Below, piece by piece: positions 42,728-51,422 of a stretch of 64,000 bases of DNA. Below the pieces are notes generated by a model that was given only the letters and a program-made list of their open reading frames with translations, did no database searches and had not been told where the DNA came from. How positions within the stretch are numbered: position 1 is the stretch's first letter; each line of letters starts with the position of its first letter. A program made the translations under genes and the position numbers. This DNA is from CADEED01 sp041395625 (GTDB taxonomy: Bacteria; Pseudomonadota; Gammaproteobacteria; Steroidobacterales; Steroidobacteraceae): positions 310,001-374,000 of the forward strand of contig JAWLAE010000001.1 in NCBI GenBank assembly GCA_041395625.1. The letters are read 5' to 3'.

Positions 42728-44194
42728 ATGAAGATTTCCCGACGACAACTGATCAGCGGTGCGGCCGCGATCGCAGCGAGCTCCGCGATCGCTACGACCC
42801 GCAGGTCGGCCGGCGCTGAGGATGTCGATTGCGTGATAATAGGAGCGGGTCTGGCCGGCCTCAACTCGGCCATCACGCTGACCGATGGCGGCGCCTCGAC
42901 TCTGGTTCTCGAAAGTGCGGAGCATGTCGGCGGACGCTGCCGTACCGCCTACGAATGGGACTCCCGCATCGAATTGGGCGGCGTGCAGATCGGGCAAACT
43001 TATTCCCGCGTGCGGTACATGGCCAATCGTTTCGGCCTCCCGCTAGGCGAGGGCGCTCACATGAATGCGCCCTACGCCTTCGTCATTGGTGGCAAGCTGG
43101 TGGCGGCGAGCGACTGGGCGAGTTCGCCACTCAATCACACCACCGGCGATGAACGCACCGTACCTCCCCATGCGCTGGGGAGCTATTACGTCGAACGTCT
43201 CAATCCGTTCCAACACTTCGAAGACTGGCTGAAGCCGTCGGCAGCAGAATTCGACTTGAGTCTCGCGCAATGGTTGGACAAGCAGGGCGCATCGGAGGCA
43301 GCCAGGCAGCTCATCGAACAATCGCGTGGCGGCGACAGCCTGGAGTCGCATAGCCTGCTGCGCATGTTTCAGGAGGCTACCTATTACCGCTACAGCGCAC
43401 GGAAGGCCAAAGAGACGGTTGTTGCCGGCAAGCGGGATGTCTTCGAACGCTCGGCGGAGACTTCGCTGCACGTCGAAGGCGGCATTTCGCGGCTGACCAC
43501 GGCAATGGCCGCGTTCCTCGGCGACCGGGTGCGGCTGAAACACCGGGTGGTGTCGATCGAATTGGATGATCGCGGTTGCACCGTTGGCTGCGCCAACGGG
43601 CAGCAATTTCGCGGCAGGACGGCGATCGTTGCCGTGCCTTTCGGCGTCCTACGAGGTGTCCGCATTGACCCGCCGCTGCAGGGTGTTCAGGCGGAGGCGG
43701 TACGGCTGATGCCATACGGCAACCAGAGCCAAGTTTGGCTGCGCGTCAAGGCGCCATATTGGGAGCACGACGGCGCTGAGGCCTCGATGTTTTCCGATGG
43801 GCCATTTACGTTGATCCGCCAGCAGCTCGAGTACGACGGCAAGCGGGAGCTGATGAGCTGCTTGTCCTTCGGACGCCAGTCGGTTTCGGTCGATGCTCTG
43901 TCGCTGGCCGATCGCGGCCGCCTGGCAATCAGCGAGATCGAGAAGGTGCGTCCGGCTGCTCGCGGCAAGCTGGAATTTCTTGGCGCACAGTCTTGGGCGG
44001 AGAACCCCAACGAGCGTGGTTGCAGTCATTCCTTCGTGCCCGGACGTGGCTTGGACTGGGCGCAACAAATGGCCAAACCGCACCATCGACTGCATTTCGC
44101 CGGCGAACACTTGCGGCGACTGGAAGTTGGCATGGAGTCGGCGATGGAAACTGGCGAGATCGCGGCTATGGGTGCTCTGAATCAGCTGGGGTGA
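42728..44194 (+). CDS. Tat-exported flavin monoamine oxidase (first copy)
   Basis: 488 residues from ATG 42728 (GGAGCGAG upstream; an ATG at 42716 is the alternative). The twin-arginine leader KISRRQLISGAAAIAASSAIA suggests folded export with FAD. The FAD-binding motif is VIIGAGLAGLNSAITLTDGG, followed by HVGGRCRTAYEW. The C-terminal FAD block is LHFAGEHLRRLEVGMESAMETGE. The body contains LHVEGGISRLTTAMAAFL and VAVPFGVLRGVRIDPPL, standard for amine oxidases of the MAO/polyamine-oxidase superfamily. It should deaminate a primary or secondary amine with oxygen or another acceptor. It opens the enzyme part of the cluster; a divergent paralogue ends it at 47426. Confidence 0.92.
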   Translation: MKISRRQLISGAAAIAASSAIATTRRSAGAEDVDCVIIGAGLAGLNSAITLTDGGASTLVLESAEHVGGRCRTAYEWDSRIELGGVQIGQTYSRVRYMANRFGLPLGEGAHMNAPYAFVIGGKLVAASDWASSPLNHTTGDERTVPPHALGSYYVERLNPFQHFEDWLKPSAAEFDLSLAQWLDKQGASEAARQLIEQSRGGDSLESHSLLRMFQEATYYRYSARKAKETVVAGKRDVFERSAETSLHVEGGISRLTTAMAAFLGDRVRLKHRVVSIELDDRGCTVGCANGQQFRGRTAIVAVPFGVLRGVRIDPPLQGVQAEAVRLMPYGNQSQVWLRVKAPYWEHDGAEASMFSDGPFTLIRQQLEYDGKRELMSCLSFGRQSVSVDALSLADRGRLAISEIEKVRPAARGKLEFLGAQSWAENPNERGCSHSFVPGRGLDWAQQMAKPHHRLHFAGEHLRRLEVGMESAMETGEIAAMGALNQLG

Positions 44195-44251
44195 GCCGTT
44201 GTTGACGCGGGCGCCGCGCTTGCCGCGCCTACGAAAATCTGGAGAACGCCA

Positions 44252-45310
44252 ATGATTTTGTTGCGCCGACGGATGATCTCGACAATGTTGTTAGCCTGTG
44301 CGCTGGGTTCTGCCCATGTAACATTGCCAGCTCACGCGGCGGACAATGCTACGGCGTGCGAGCCCAAGTCTGCGGGCACGATCACGTACGACGAGATTGT
44401 GGCGAAATACGCTGATGCAGATTCGAAGTTTGTGACTTTGGAGGGACTCGATGGCATCCGAGTCCACTACAAGGACCAGGGATCGGGGCCCGCAATCCTG
44501 TTGATTCACAGCTCGGGCGGCGACCTCAAGGACTGGGACACCTGGGTCAACGTGCTGAGCCCGAGCTATCGCGTGGTGCGTCTCGATCTTCCGGCCTTCG
44601 GCCTCACCGGGCCGGTGCCTAGTGGTAACTACTCAGTCGACCGGTACCTGATGCTGGTCGACGCTCTCATGGACAGTCTCGGAGTAGATCGCTTTGCGAT
44701 CGTCGGATCTTCCTACGGCGGGCTGGTGGCATTCCGCTATGCCGGCACCAGGACTGATCGCGTTGCTGCGCTGATCCTCGTGAGCTCGGCGGGGATTGAA
44801 TACGGTGGTCATGGAGGTACCGTGGAGAAGGCGCGCGATCCAGCTGCGGTATTCAAGCCTGTGCTCATGACAAGCGACATGGTGCGGGCGAGCTTCAACA
44901 CGATCGTCAACGACCCCGCCAGGATCACGCCGGAGCTCGTGCGGCGCAAGACGGATTACGCCAATGTCATTGGCCGGGACTACGAGGGTTTCGTGGCAAC
45001 GCGACTCTACGAGCGAGGCAATCCGCAGCGTGTGCTGGGCCACGTGCGCGCACCCGCGCTTGTTATGTGGGGCAGCGCCAGCAAAGCACTCTATGTCGAG
45101 ACGGCCCAGGCATTCGTGGACGGCATGAAGAACGCCGCGAGTACCAAGAAGATAATCTATGAAGGGGGAGGGCACTTGCTGCACATCGAGCGCCCGGAAC
45201 AAACGGCCCGGGACGCGCAGGCCTTTCTCGACTCGACGGTCGGCCGCCGAGCCGTCCGGGGGCCGGACCGCGAATCGATCCGTCAGCGGCCAACTACTTC
45301 GGCGCACTGA
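44252..45310 (+). CDS. Secreted alpha/beta hydrolase with atypical acid position
   Basis: 352 residues. A leader (STMLLACALGSAHVTLPAHA) indicates export. The fold markers are VHYKDQGSGPAILLIHSSGG, then RVVRLDLPAFGLTGP, the nucleophile elbow VGSSYGG (Ser154), and GGGHLLHIERPEQ with the histidine. Where most relatives have W/G-x-x-D before the last helix, this protein has WGSASKALYVE, so the usual catalytic Asp position holds Ser. The acid may sit elsewhere, or activity may be altered. It lies 57 bp after the first amine oxidase and 76 bp before the nitrilase. A role in hydrolysing an ester, amide or lactone of the imported compound is a guess from context. Confidence 0.88.
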   Translation: MILLRRRMISTMLLACALGSAHVTLPAHAADNATACEPKSAGTITYDEIVAKYADADSKFVTLEGLDGIRVHYKDQGSGPAILLIHSSGGDLKDWDTWVNVLSPSYRVVRLDLPAFGLTGPVPSGNYSVDRYLMLVDALMDSLGVDRFAIVGSSYGGLVAFRYAGTRTDRVAALILVSSAGIEYGGHGGTVEKARDPAAVFKPVLMTSDMVRASFNTIVNDPARITPELVRRKTDYANVIGRDYEGFVATRLYERGNPQRVLGHVRAPALVMWGSASKALYVETAQAFVDGMKNAASTKKIIYEGGGHLLHIERPEQTARDAQAFLDSTVGRRAVRGPDRESIRQRPTTSAH

Positions 45311-45386
45311 AAACGAGAGGCGTCATCTGGGCCGCGGAAGAGCTGAATCGCTGGCTGGCGCGACCGTCGGCCGGAGGAGCGAGAGC

Positions 45387-46538
45387 ATGACAAACTGTGG
45401 GGACGAAAGCCTGGAGTCATCATCGCGACGGCGGATACTGACCACGGGCGCGCTTGGCGCGGCCGCCGTGGCCTTGGGCGTCGATGCGTCGGCGGCCGGT
45501 TCCACGGTCAAGCCAGTACGTGTGCAGGCCAACGGGATTTACGAGACGGTGCCATTGCGCAGTGACATGCTGCGCATCACGGCCGTGCAGTCGTTCATGC
45601 GTGCGATTCGCGACACCCGGCGCCCCGAGTCGGAGCTGCAAGCCAATCTACGGCATATGATCGATCTGATCGACATGGCCAATGGCTTTCCCGGCCGCCA
45701 AGATCTGATCTGCTTTCATGAACAGCCGATCATGGGCTGGAATCCGTGGACGCGAGAAGAAGCGCTGCGGGTTGCGATCGAAGTCCCCGGCCAAGAAACC
45801 GAAGCGCTGGGCCGCAAGGCCAAAGAGTATGGTTGTTATATTACCTTTGGAACCTATGCCCGCGATGCAAATTGGCCCGGACATCTCCTGCTCAACGGGG
45901 TGCTGATCGGCCCGGACGGCAATATCGTCGCCAACCACTGGAAGACTAACAATGCTCGCGGCTTGTTGCCCGGCTGGGACTTGTTCACCACCTCGATTTA
46001 CGACGTGCTGGATCGCTATCGTGAGATGTACGGCGAAGACGCGGTGCTGCCGATCGCGCGTACCGATATCGGCAACATTTCCTGCTCCATCACGCCTGGC
46101 CAACCAGACGTGATTCGCGCGTTGGCCATGAAAGGCCTGGAGCTGCGCCTGTCCTCCTCGTCTGGCGGCTATAGCGTCGAGGAGACGCAGATCATCGGCC
46201 GGCACAATCGCCTGTGGAGCGTTGTCTGCAACCAGTCCATCTCACCCGAACAGCCTGGGTTTCCCGAGTTTTCCGGCTCTGGCGACACGGCGATCTACGA
46301 GCCCGGCGGGCGGATTGCGGCACGCGCACGCTCGGCCAACGAGGAGTTTGTGACGACCGGCATTCCGATCGCCGCTTTTCGCCAGTCCCGGACAGTTCCG
46401 CCTGGAGTTCCCATGGAGATGCTGATGCCGGTATTTGCCGGCTACGTGCCGCGTCACGGGGCCAACCTGCAAGCAGACTACATTCCCGCTGACTCGGCCG
46501 ACGCGTCACGATATTTCGCCAGAAAAAAAAGCTGGTAG
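45387..46538 (+). CDS. Exported nitrilase/amidase-superfamily enzyme
   Basis: 383 residues from ATG 45387 (GGAGGAGCGAGAGC just upstream; the frame upstream overlaps the hydrolase gene). The leader SSRRRILTTGALGAAAVALGVDASAAG is Tat-like. The C-N hydrolase triad is visible: Glu112 in CFHEQPIMGW, Lys186 in NHWKTNN and Cys233 in GNISCSITPGQPDVIRALAMKG. The enzyme should hydrolyse a nitrile, amide or carbamoyl group, releasing ammonia or an amine. Export of a nitrilase-fold enzyme is uncommon, since most relatives are cytoplasmic. It stands between the hydrolase and DUF1838 genes in one co-directional unit. Confidence 0.9.
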   Translation: MTNCGDESLESSSRRRILTTGALGAAAVALGVDASAAGSTVKPVRVQANGIYETVPLRSDMLRITAVQSFMRAIRDTRRPESELQANLRHMIDLIDMANGFPGRQDLICFHEQPIMGWNPWTREEALRVAIEVPGQETEALGRKAKEYGCYITFGTYARDANWPGHLLLNGVLIGPDGNIVANHWKTNNARGLLPGWDLFTTSIYDVLDRYREMYGEDAVLPIARTDIGNISCSITPGQPDVIRALAMKGLELRLSSSSGGYSVEETQIIGRHNRLWSVVCNQSISPEQPGFPEFSGSGDTAIYEPGGRIAARARSANEEFVTTGIPIAAFRQSRTVPPGVPMEMLMPVFAGYVPRHGANLQADYIPADSADASRYFARKKSW

Positions 46539-46568
46539 CCGCCACAATCCCAAGGAGACACAATCGTG

Positions 46569-47423
46569 ATGCAGCGCCGAACTATACTCGGACTGGCAGG
46601 CGCAACCGCAGCGGTGGCCGCGCTCGGGCCCACGGCGATCACTGCGGCTGAGCGAGCCGAGCCACCGGACCTTGATGACAAACAGCAACTTGCACTAGCT
46701 TTCCGCAAGCTGGCCTATTCGCTGGACGACACCGTCATGTTCTGGTGGATGCGCGGCACGCGCTACGGCGTTGTGGACTCGGTTGCCACCCCGTTCTGGG
46801 ATATGTACGTGGGCGCGTGGTTCACCACCCATGATCTCGCGGACGATCGCTACGCAGTCACGATGGCCAGCGCAAACTTCTATACGCCGCCGAACTCCAC
46901 CGACTTGCTCGAAGAATTTCGCAATCCATATACCGGCGCCGACGTACCGGTCAGGTACCCGCCACCCAAGTCCCGACGCACCGTCATGGGTCGCGAGGGT
47001 GGCTCTGCGTTCGGCGGCGAAATCCAGGGAATGAAGTCCTCGCACCGCGACGCGATTGGTCCTGGCTGGATCGAAGCGGACGATGTCGTCATCCGCGGCG
47101 ACATGGTGCTGCATGCCGAGCCTTTGGATCCGGCGTCGGACCTCGCACCGCTGCACGTGAACGACTGGTCGACCTATGTCGGCAGATTGGCGGACGTAAT
47201 GGATCCAGCGATGAAGAGTGCGCCTGCGGCACAGTACTTCAACGACATCCTGACCTGGCCGCAATGGTTGAATATGGGTGAGCAAAGCGGCAGCTACGTC
47301 TCGCGATGCTTTGGTAGGAAGGTCCGCAGTGCTGAGCACATGCCCAAGACCTGGCGAGAACTATTCGCGCAGGCCATGCCGGAAGCGGCCAGAGATCCCC
47401 TCGCGATACTCAAGGCGAGCTGA
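46569..47423 (+). CDS. DUF1838-family exported protein
   Basis: 284 residues from ATG 46569 (a GTG at 46566 is adjacent; AAGGAG lies upstream). The leader MQRRTILGLAGATAAVAALG is a twin-arginine-like signal. The mature part has LAFRKLAYSLDDTVMFWWMRGTRYG and later FRNPYTGADVPVRYPPPKS, GPGWIEADDVVIRGD and VNDWSTYVGRLADVMD, which I associate with DUF1838. That family is unassigned biochemically but often found with Tat leaders in catabolic clusters. It is separated from the nitrilase by about 30 bp and from the second amine oxidase by two bases. Its fixed place among exported enzymes suggests a catalytic or substrate-binding role in the same pathway. Confidence 0.8.
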   Translation: MQRRTILGLAGATAAVAALGPTAITAAERAEPPDLDDKQQLALAFRKLAYSLDDTVMFWWMRGTRYGVVDSVATPFWDMYVGAWFTTHDLADDRYAVTMASANFYTPPNSTDLLEEFRNPYTGADVPVRYPPPKSRRTVMGREGGSAFGGEIQGMKSSHRDAIGPGWIEADDVVIRGDMVLHAEPLDPASDLAPLHVNDWSTYVGRLADVMDPAMKSAPAAQYFNDILTWPQWLNMGEQSGSYVSRCFGRKVRSAEHMPKTWRELFAQAMPEAARDPLAILKAS

Positions 47424-47425
47424 GC

Positions 47426-48880
47426 ATGGCAAGACTGACACGACGGACTTTCATCGGCAGTGCCGCCGTGGCATCACTGGGAGCCAGCGCGGGCGTCCGA
47501 GCCGCTGCTGACGGCAAGCGGCAAGCCCGCACGGCACGCGCGGATGTACTGGTCATCGGCGCAGGCCTGTCGGGGCTGTCGAGCGCGATGCTACTCGAGG
47601 AAGCCGGACTCGATGTGCAGGTTATCGAGGCGCGAGATCGGATCGGCGGTCGCGTGTTCACGCGATTCGACCTACCGGGCTATCCGGAAGTTGGTGGCAA
47701 CAGCTTTGCGGCCGGGTACGGACGGATCCTGGACGTCGCGCGCCGCCTGAAGGTGCCCGTCGTCGACTACGCCGCGCGCATGGCCAAATTTCGCAAGAGC
47801 GAACTCGTCATGCATGGCCGGGTTGTGTCGCCTGATGCATGGCCCTCATCGCCATACAATTCATTGCCAAAGGCAGTGCGCGACCGGATGCCGTGGGAAC
47901 TGGAATACCGCGAACTCGCGGACAAGAATCCCCTGACCGCACCAGAGCAATGGCGGTCGGCCATCGGCCGACCATACGACGTGTCGATGTACGAATTCAT
48001 GCGTACACGCGGTGTCGACGACGAAGTCATCAGGCTTGCGTTTTCCGAGAACCCCTACTTTGGCAGCTCGGCATACGACGTCTCAGCACTGATGTACCTG
48101 TTCAATTCCACGTGGATCGCTGGACTGACGAAGATCGGCCCGGGAATCTTCTCGATCGCGGGCGGCAATCAGAAGCTGCCGATGGCAATGGCAGCGAGCC
48201 TCAAGCGTCCGGTAGAGCTAGGATGCGAAGTGGTGGCGATCGCCACGAGCGACGCCGGCGTGCAAGTCCACGTCGCTGATGGCAGCCGTTATGAGGCCAG
48301 TCGCGTCATCTGCTCGCTGCCCTACTCAGTGGTCCGCAACATCCGCTTCGACCCCGTGCTCGCCGGACCGCATGCAGACGCCGTGGCGTCACTGCCGTAC
48401 ATGATGAACACGCTCATCTTTCTCAAGCCGATTCGGCCGTTCTGGGAAGAGGACGGGTTGAGCCCGGCCATGTGGACCGATGGCATGCTCGGGTCCGTCA
48501 TGTCGCAACACTTCGGTGTGGCGGAGGAGGAGGTAACCTGCCTCGTCGTTAATCCGCGGGGTCGCAAGGCAGCCTATGTTGATCGCTTGCCGCGCGAGGA
48601 AGTAGTGAGTCGAGTAATCGCGGAATACGAGTCGATCCGACCGGCAGCCCGAGGCGCACTGCAGTTCACCGGCTATCACGCCTGGACTCAGGATCCGTAT
48701 GCAGGCGGCGATTGGGCGATTTACGGGCCGGGCCAGGTCACGCGCTTCGGCGACGCGATCGCAGCGGTACACGGCCGGGTGCATTTCTGCGGAGAGCACA
48801 CGGCTGTTGCCAATCGCGGCATGGAAGGGGCGATGGAGTCGGCCGAGCGGGTTGCAGTCGAAGTGCTGAGCGCGCTCTAG
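47426..48880 (+). CDS. Tat-exported flavin monoamine oxidase (second copy)
   Basis: 484 residues. The leader ARLTRRTFIGSAAVASLGAS is a good Tat signal. FAD contacts are VLVIGAGLSGLSSAMLLEEAG, then RIGGRVFTRF, and the C-terminal VHFCGEHTAVANRGMEGAMESAER. The substrate side carries PYMMNTLIFLKPIRPFW. It is only distantly related to the 42728 enzyme, so they are not a recent duplication and may act on different intermediates. The start is two bases after the DUF1838 stop, so the two are translationally linked. It is the last gene of the cluster, and no clear terminator follows in 48881-49009. Confidence 0.92.
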   Translation: MARLTRRTFIGSAAVASLGASAGVRAAADGKRQARTARADVLVIGAGLSGLSSAMLLEEAGLDVQVIEARDRIGGRVFTRFDLPGYPEVGGNSFAAGYGRILDVARRLKVPVVDYAARMAKFRKSELVMHGRVVSPDAWPSSPYNSLPKAVRDRMPWELEYRELADKNPLTAPEQWRSAIGRPYDVSMYEFMRTRGVDDEVIRLAFSENPYFGSSAYDVSALMYLFNSTWIAGLTKIGPGIFSIAGGNQKLPMAMAASLKRPVELGCEVVAIATSDAGVQVHVADGSRYEASRVICSLPYSVVRNIRFDPVLAGPHADAVASLPYMMNTLIFLKPIRPFWEEDGLSPAMWTDGMLGSVMSQHFGVAEEEVTCLVVNPRGRKAAYVDRLPREEVVSRVIAEYESIRPAARGALQFTGYHAWTQDPYAGGDWAIYGPGQVTRFGDAIAAVHGRVHFCGEHTAVANRGMEGAMESAERVAVEVLSAL

Positions 48881-49009
48881 TTAGCTGACACGACACAGTA
48901 TCCGCGGGGGATTGCGCCAGATTGCATGGTCAGCGACGAGATCGAGCGAACCATGCTACCCGCCAGTCGCCGCTGCACGGCTCAGCAAGTCCCGTGCCGC
49001 TGGATACGA

Positions 49010-49468
49010 TCATCTTGACTCGGAGGCGCAGTTACACGGGTCACTGCCGCGATCGTGGATGACCTGCCAAACACCGGTTCGGCTCTTGCGCCAGATGGAA
49101 TGAAACCGTCCGATCAGCCTGCCGTCGGGATCTTGCACCGGCCCAGAGCTGTAGGCTAACGACCCGCCTTCCAAGACCTCGACTTCCTCTGGTTGCCAGG
49201 AGAAGGGTGCCTGTGGCTTCGCGAAGTAGGTGGCCCAAGCTGTGACGATACGGTCCTTGCCATGTAATGTTTCGGCACCCGAATGGAATACGGCGTCCTC
49301 CGCGATGAATGTCGCGAACGCCTCGTGGTCCCGGTCGGCCATGGTCCGTGCGAAAGCGCGTTCCGAGGCGAGCACCTGCAGACGGGCGCTATCGTCGCTC
49401 ACAGGCGACGTGGCACAGCCGATAATCGAGCAGTACAGAATCAATGCCTGCAGCATTCGCATGGCCAT
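49010..49468 (-). CDS. DUF4440/SnoaL-like lipoprotein
   Basis: 152 residues from the ATG at 49468; a start at 49498 is possible. The lipobox IIGC (SIIGCATSP) marks a lipoprotein. The body has the DUF4440 pattern: LASERAFARTMADRDHEAFATFIAEDAVFHSGAETLHGKDRIVTAWATYF, then SSGPVQDPDGRLIGRFHSIWRKSRTGVWQVIHDRG, with the W-x-V-I-x-D-x-G ending. Such NTF2-like proteins are often stress- or metabolite-associated, but have no fixed activity. It is convergent with the amine-oxidase cluster and downstream of the UrcA-family gene on the same strand. Confidence 0.85.
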   Translation of the reverse strand: MAMRMLQALILYCSIIGCATSPVSDDSARLQVLASERAFARTMADRDHEAFATFIAEDAVFHSGAETLHGKDRIVTAWATYFAKPQAPFSWQPEEVEVLEGGSLAYSSGPVQDPDGRLIGRFHSIWRKSRTGVWQVIHDRGSDPCNCASESR

Positions 49469-49540
49469 CGCCCTACATATCATGACCGAGGGTGACATTT
49501 AGCCTGACGAGCGACGCTCCGCAATAGGGAGGTTCGGAAT

Positions 49541-49569
49541 GATGCGGCGCCGTTTTTCGGCGCCGCATC
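49541..49569 (-). terminator. Strong 12-bp hairpin after the UrcA-family gene
   Basis: GATGCGGCGCCG-TTTTT-CGGCGCCGCATC is a perfect 12-bp stem starting 29 bases after the UrcA stop (minus strand). Only a short AT stretch (ATT) follows, so termination may be Rho-independent but imperfect. It probably also isolates the lipoprotein gene downstream. Confidence 0.5.
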
Positions 49570-49597
49570 GGCCCGGCGAGCGACACTGAAACTGGCC

Positions 49598-49927
49598 TTA
49601 GCCTTGATCGCCGAATTTCGCGTGTACCAATGCGAGCTGTGGCTGGGCGATATCGGCGACCGCGCGATTGACCGCGTCAGCGACACACTGGCGTCCGGCG
49701 ATCGACGTCCGCAGATCGCGCGACGTGGTATCGGGGCAGACACTGCGGGCGGCGGCGCGCAGCCGTTGATGCAGCGCCTCGGCGCCGGCTCGCGTGTTCA
49801 TGTTGAGATCGCCGTATTCCACCCGCACGGTCGGCGCGTCGGTGGCCGGGTCGCCAGCCAGCGCGGTGCCGGCAATGGTGCAAGCGATAATTGCGATCGT
49901 CAGCGTGTGTAGTTTTCGGTTGTTCAT
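49598..49927 (-). CDS. UrcA-family small secreted protein
   Basis: 109 residues from ATG 49927, chosen because AGGAGACC precedes it and the signal peptide (LHTLTIAIIACTIAGTALAG) begins there. The mature domain has VRVEYGDLNMNTRAGAEALHQRLRAAARSVC and a second cysteine in GRQCVADAVNRAVADI, diagnostic of UrcA-family proteins. These are small periplasmic proteins of unknown role found in alphaproteobacteria and xanthomonad-like gammaproteobacteria. The two cysteines probably form a disulfide. The upstream LytS/LytTR pair is divergent. Confidence 0.85.
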   Translation of the reverse strand: MNNRKLHTLTIAIIACTIAGTALAGDPATDAPTVRVEYGDLNMNTRAGAEALHQRLRAAARSVCPDTTSRDLRTSIAGRQCVADAVNRAVADIAQPQLALVHAKFGDQG

Positions 49928-50219
49928 GATGGTCTCCTGATTGACGAGTGATCGGTGTTCCAGATCACAGCCTGTCGGTCCGTTCCATGAGCCGTGCTGC
50001 GATGTGTCCATCTCACACTCATTGCGTTCGCATTGTTAGGGGGGCAGTGACGACTTCGTCCTCGCCGTCGACGAGTTCGGCCCAGTCGTACTATGCTGCG
50101 TCGCGTTGGAGCCCAGAGCGCGGCACGGAAACTCCGTTTCGTCCCCGCAATCAACGTGTTCGTCCCAGGTGCGCCGGCGCGCTCTGCAGGCGGGCCGACG
50201 CTGCGGTATTCTTGCGCCC

Positions 50220-51422
50220 ATGAGTGCACCGGCAGAATCCATCCCCGCGCGCCTGTTGCGAACGAAGAAAGCCGCGCCGGCACTCCTCGGCTGCAGAACG
50301 CTGGACGGATTGCGTGTGCGGCACTTCTTGCTGATCACGGCGCTGTACTGGGGCTACGTCGTGCTGTCGAATATTCTCTACGCGGAGAATTTCAGCCTCA
50401 GTCTGGCCACCCACGATATCGAGGGCCTGTTCGCGCCATGGCACCAGCGGCTAATGCAGCATGTCCTGCTGTTTCCGATGCTGCTGGGTTGTTATTGGCT
50501 GTCGCTCAGGGTCGGCTGGCAGCCGATGTGGCGTGCGTTGCCGAAGCAGATCGCACTGGCGGTGGGTTTTGCGATGCAGCCCAACTGGCTCATGATGGTG
50601 GCCGGGATGCTGATGAAGCTCGCCGCCGGCGCGGACGCATCGCAGTTGTGGCCCACCGACGATCCCGGCAAAGAGCACAAGATCGAGGACGCTGGTGTTT
50701 TTCTCGCGAGCTGGCTCGCCTCTGGCACCAACTTTCTCGTTCAGTATGGCTTTGGTCTGGCGCTGCTCACGGGCTTCGCGATGTACCAGCGCTTTCGCGA
50801 TGCCGAGCTGCAGGTGGCCGCGCTGCAGCGCGAATCGAATGCCGCGCGGCTCGCTGCGCTGCGCATGCAGTTGTCACCACATACACTGTTCAATCTGCTC
50901 AATACCATCCGTGGCCAGATCGGCTGGGACCCGCGAGCGGCGCAGCAGCTCGTCGTGCAGTTGTCGGAGCTGCTGCGACGGCTGCTGAACGCCGGCGAGC
51001 GCGAATTTGCGTTGCTCGCCGACGAGCTGCAGTTCGTGCGGCTCTATCTCGAGCTGCAGCAGAGCCGTTTCTCCGATCGATTGACGGTCACGCTGCCGTC
51101 CGACCAGGCCGTGCCCGCCGTCTGGGTGCCGAGCCTCATATTGCAGCCACTCATCGAGAACGCAGTCGTGCATGGACTGGCCGGTCATGACGGACCCGTG
51201 CAGATTACTTTGAGTTACAGCATCGACGACGAAGCGCTGACGCTGCGACTCACGAACACAGTGGCGAAGGCGCATGCAACGCCGGATGGTGGTATCGGTC
51301 TGCGCAATGTGCGCGAGCGGCTGCAGGTGCATTTCGGCGCGCGGGCCACGCTGCGCTCGGAGCCTGCGTCGCGAGATCGATGGATCAGCGAGATCGTCCT
51401 GCCTGTGGTACGCGATCAATGA
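50220..51422 (+). CDS. LytS/BtsS-type sensor histidine kinase
   Basis: 400 residues from ATG 50220. The N-terminal half holds about four membrane segments (HFLLITALYWGYVVLSNIL; HVLLFPMLLGCYWLSL; ALAVGFAMQPNWLMMVAGML; LVQYGFGLALLTGFAMY). The PF06580-type kinase follows: LRMQLSPHTLFNLLNTIRGQI (His221; the usual motif is P-H-F-L-F-N, here P-H-T-L-F-N), then LQPLIENAVVHGL and GGIGLRNVRERL. The stop overlaps the regulator start (ATGA), so kinase and LytTR regulator are a coupled two-component pair. The signal is unknown; relatives sense pyruvate, cell-wall state or small metabolites. Confidence 0.92.
   Translation: MSAPAESIPARLLRTKKAAPALLGCRTLDGLRVRHFLLITALYWGYVVLSNILYAENFSLSLATHDIEGLFAPWHQRLMQHVLLFPMLLGCYWLSLRVGWQPMWRALPKQIALAVGFAMQPNWLMMVAGMLMKLAAGADASQLWPTDDPGKEHKIEDAGVFLASWLASGTNFLVQYGFGLALLTGFAMYQRFRDAELQVAALQRESNAARLAALRMQLSPHTLFNLLNTIRGQIGWDPRAAQQLVVQLSELLRRLLNAGEREFALLADELQFVRLYLELQQSRFSDRLTVTLPSDQAVPAVWVPSLILQPLIENAVVHGLAGHDGPVQITLSYSIDDEALTLRLTNTVAKAHATPDGGIGLRNVRERLQVHFGARATLRSEPASRDRWISEIVLPVVRDQ

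Noticed and set aside
45159..45386. Upstream extension of the nitrilase frame
   Set aside because: Overlaps the alpha/beta hydrolase; the Tat-like leader and GGAGGAG site fix the start at 45387.
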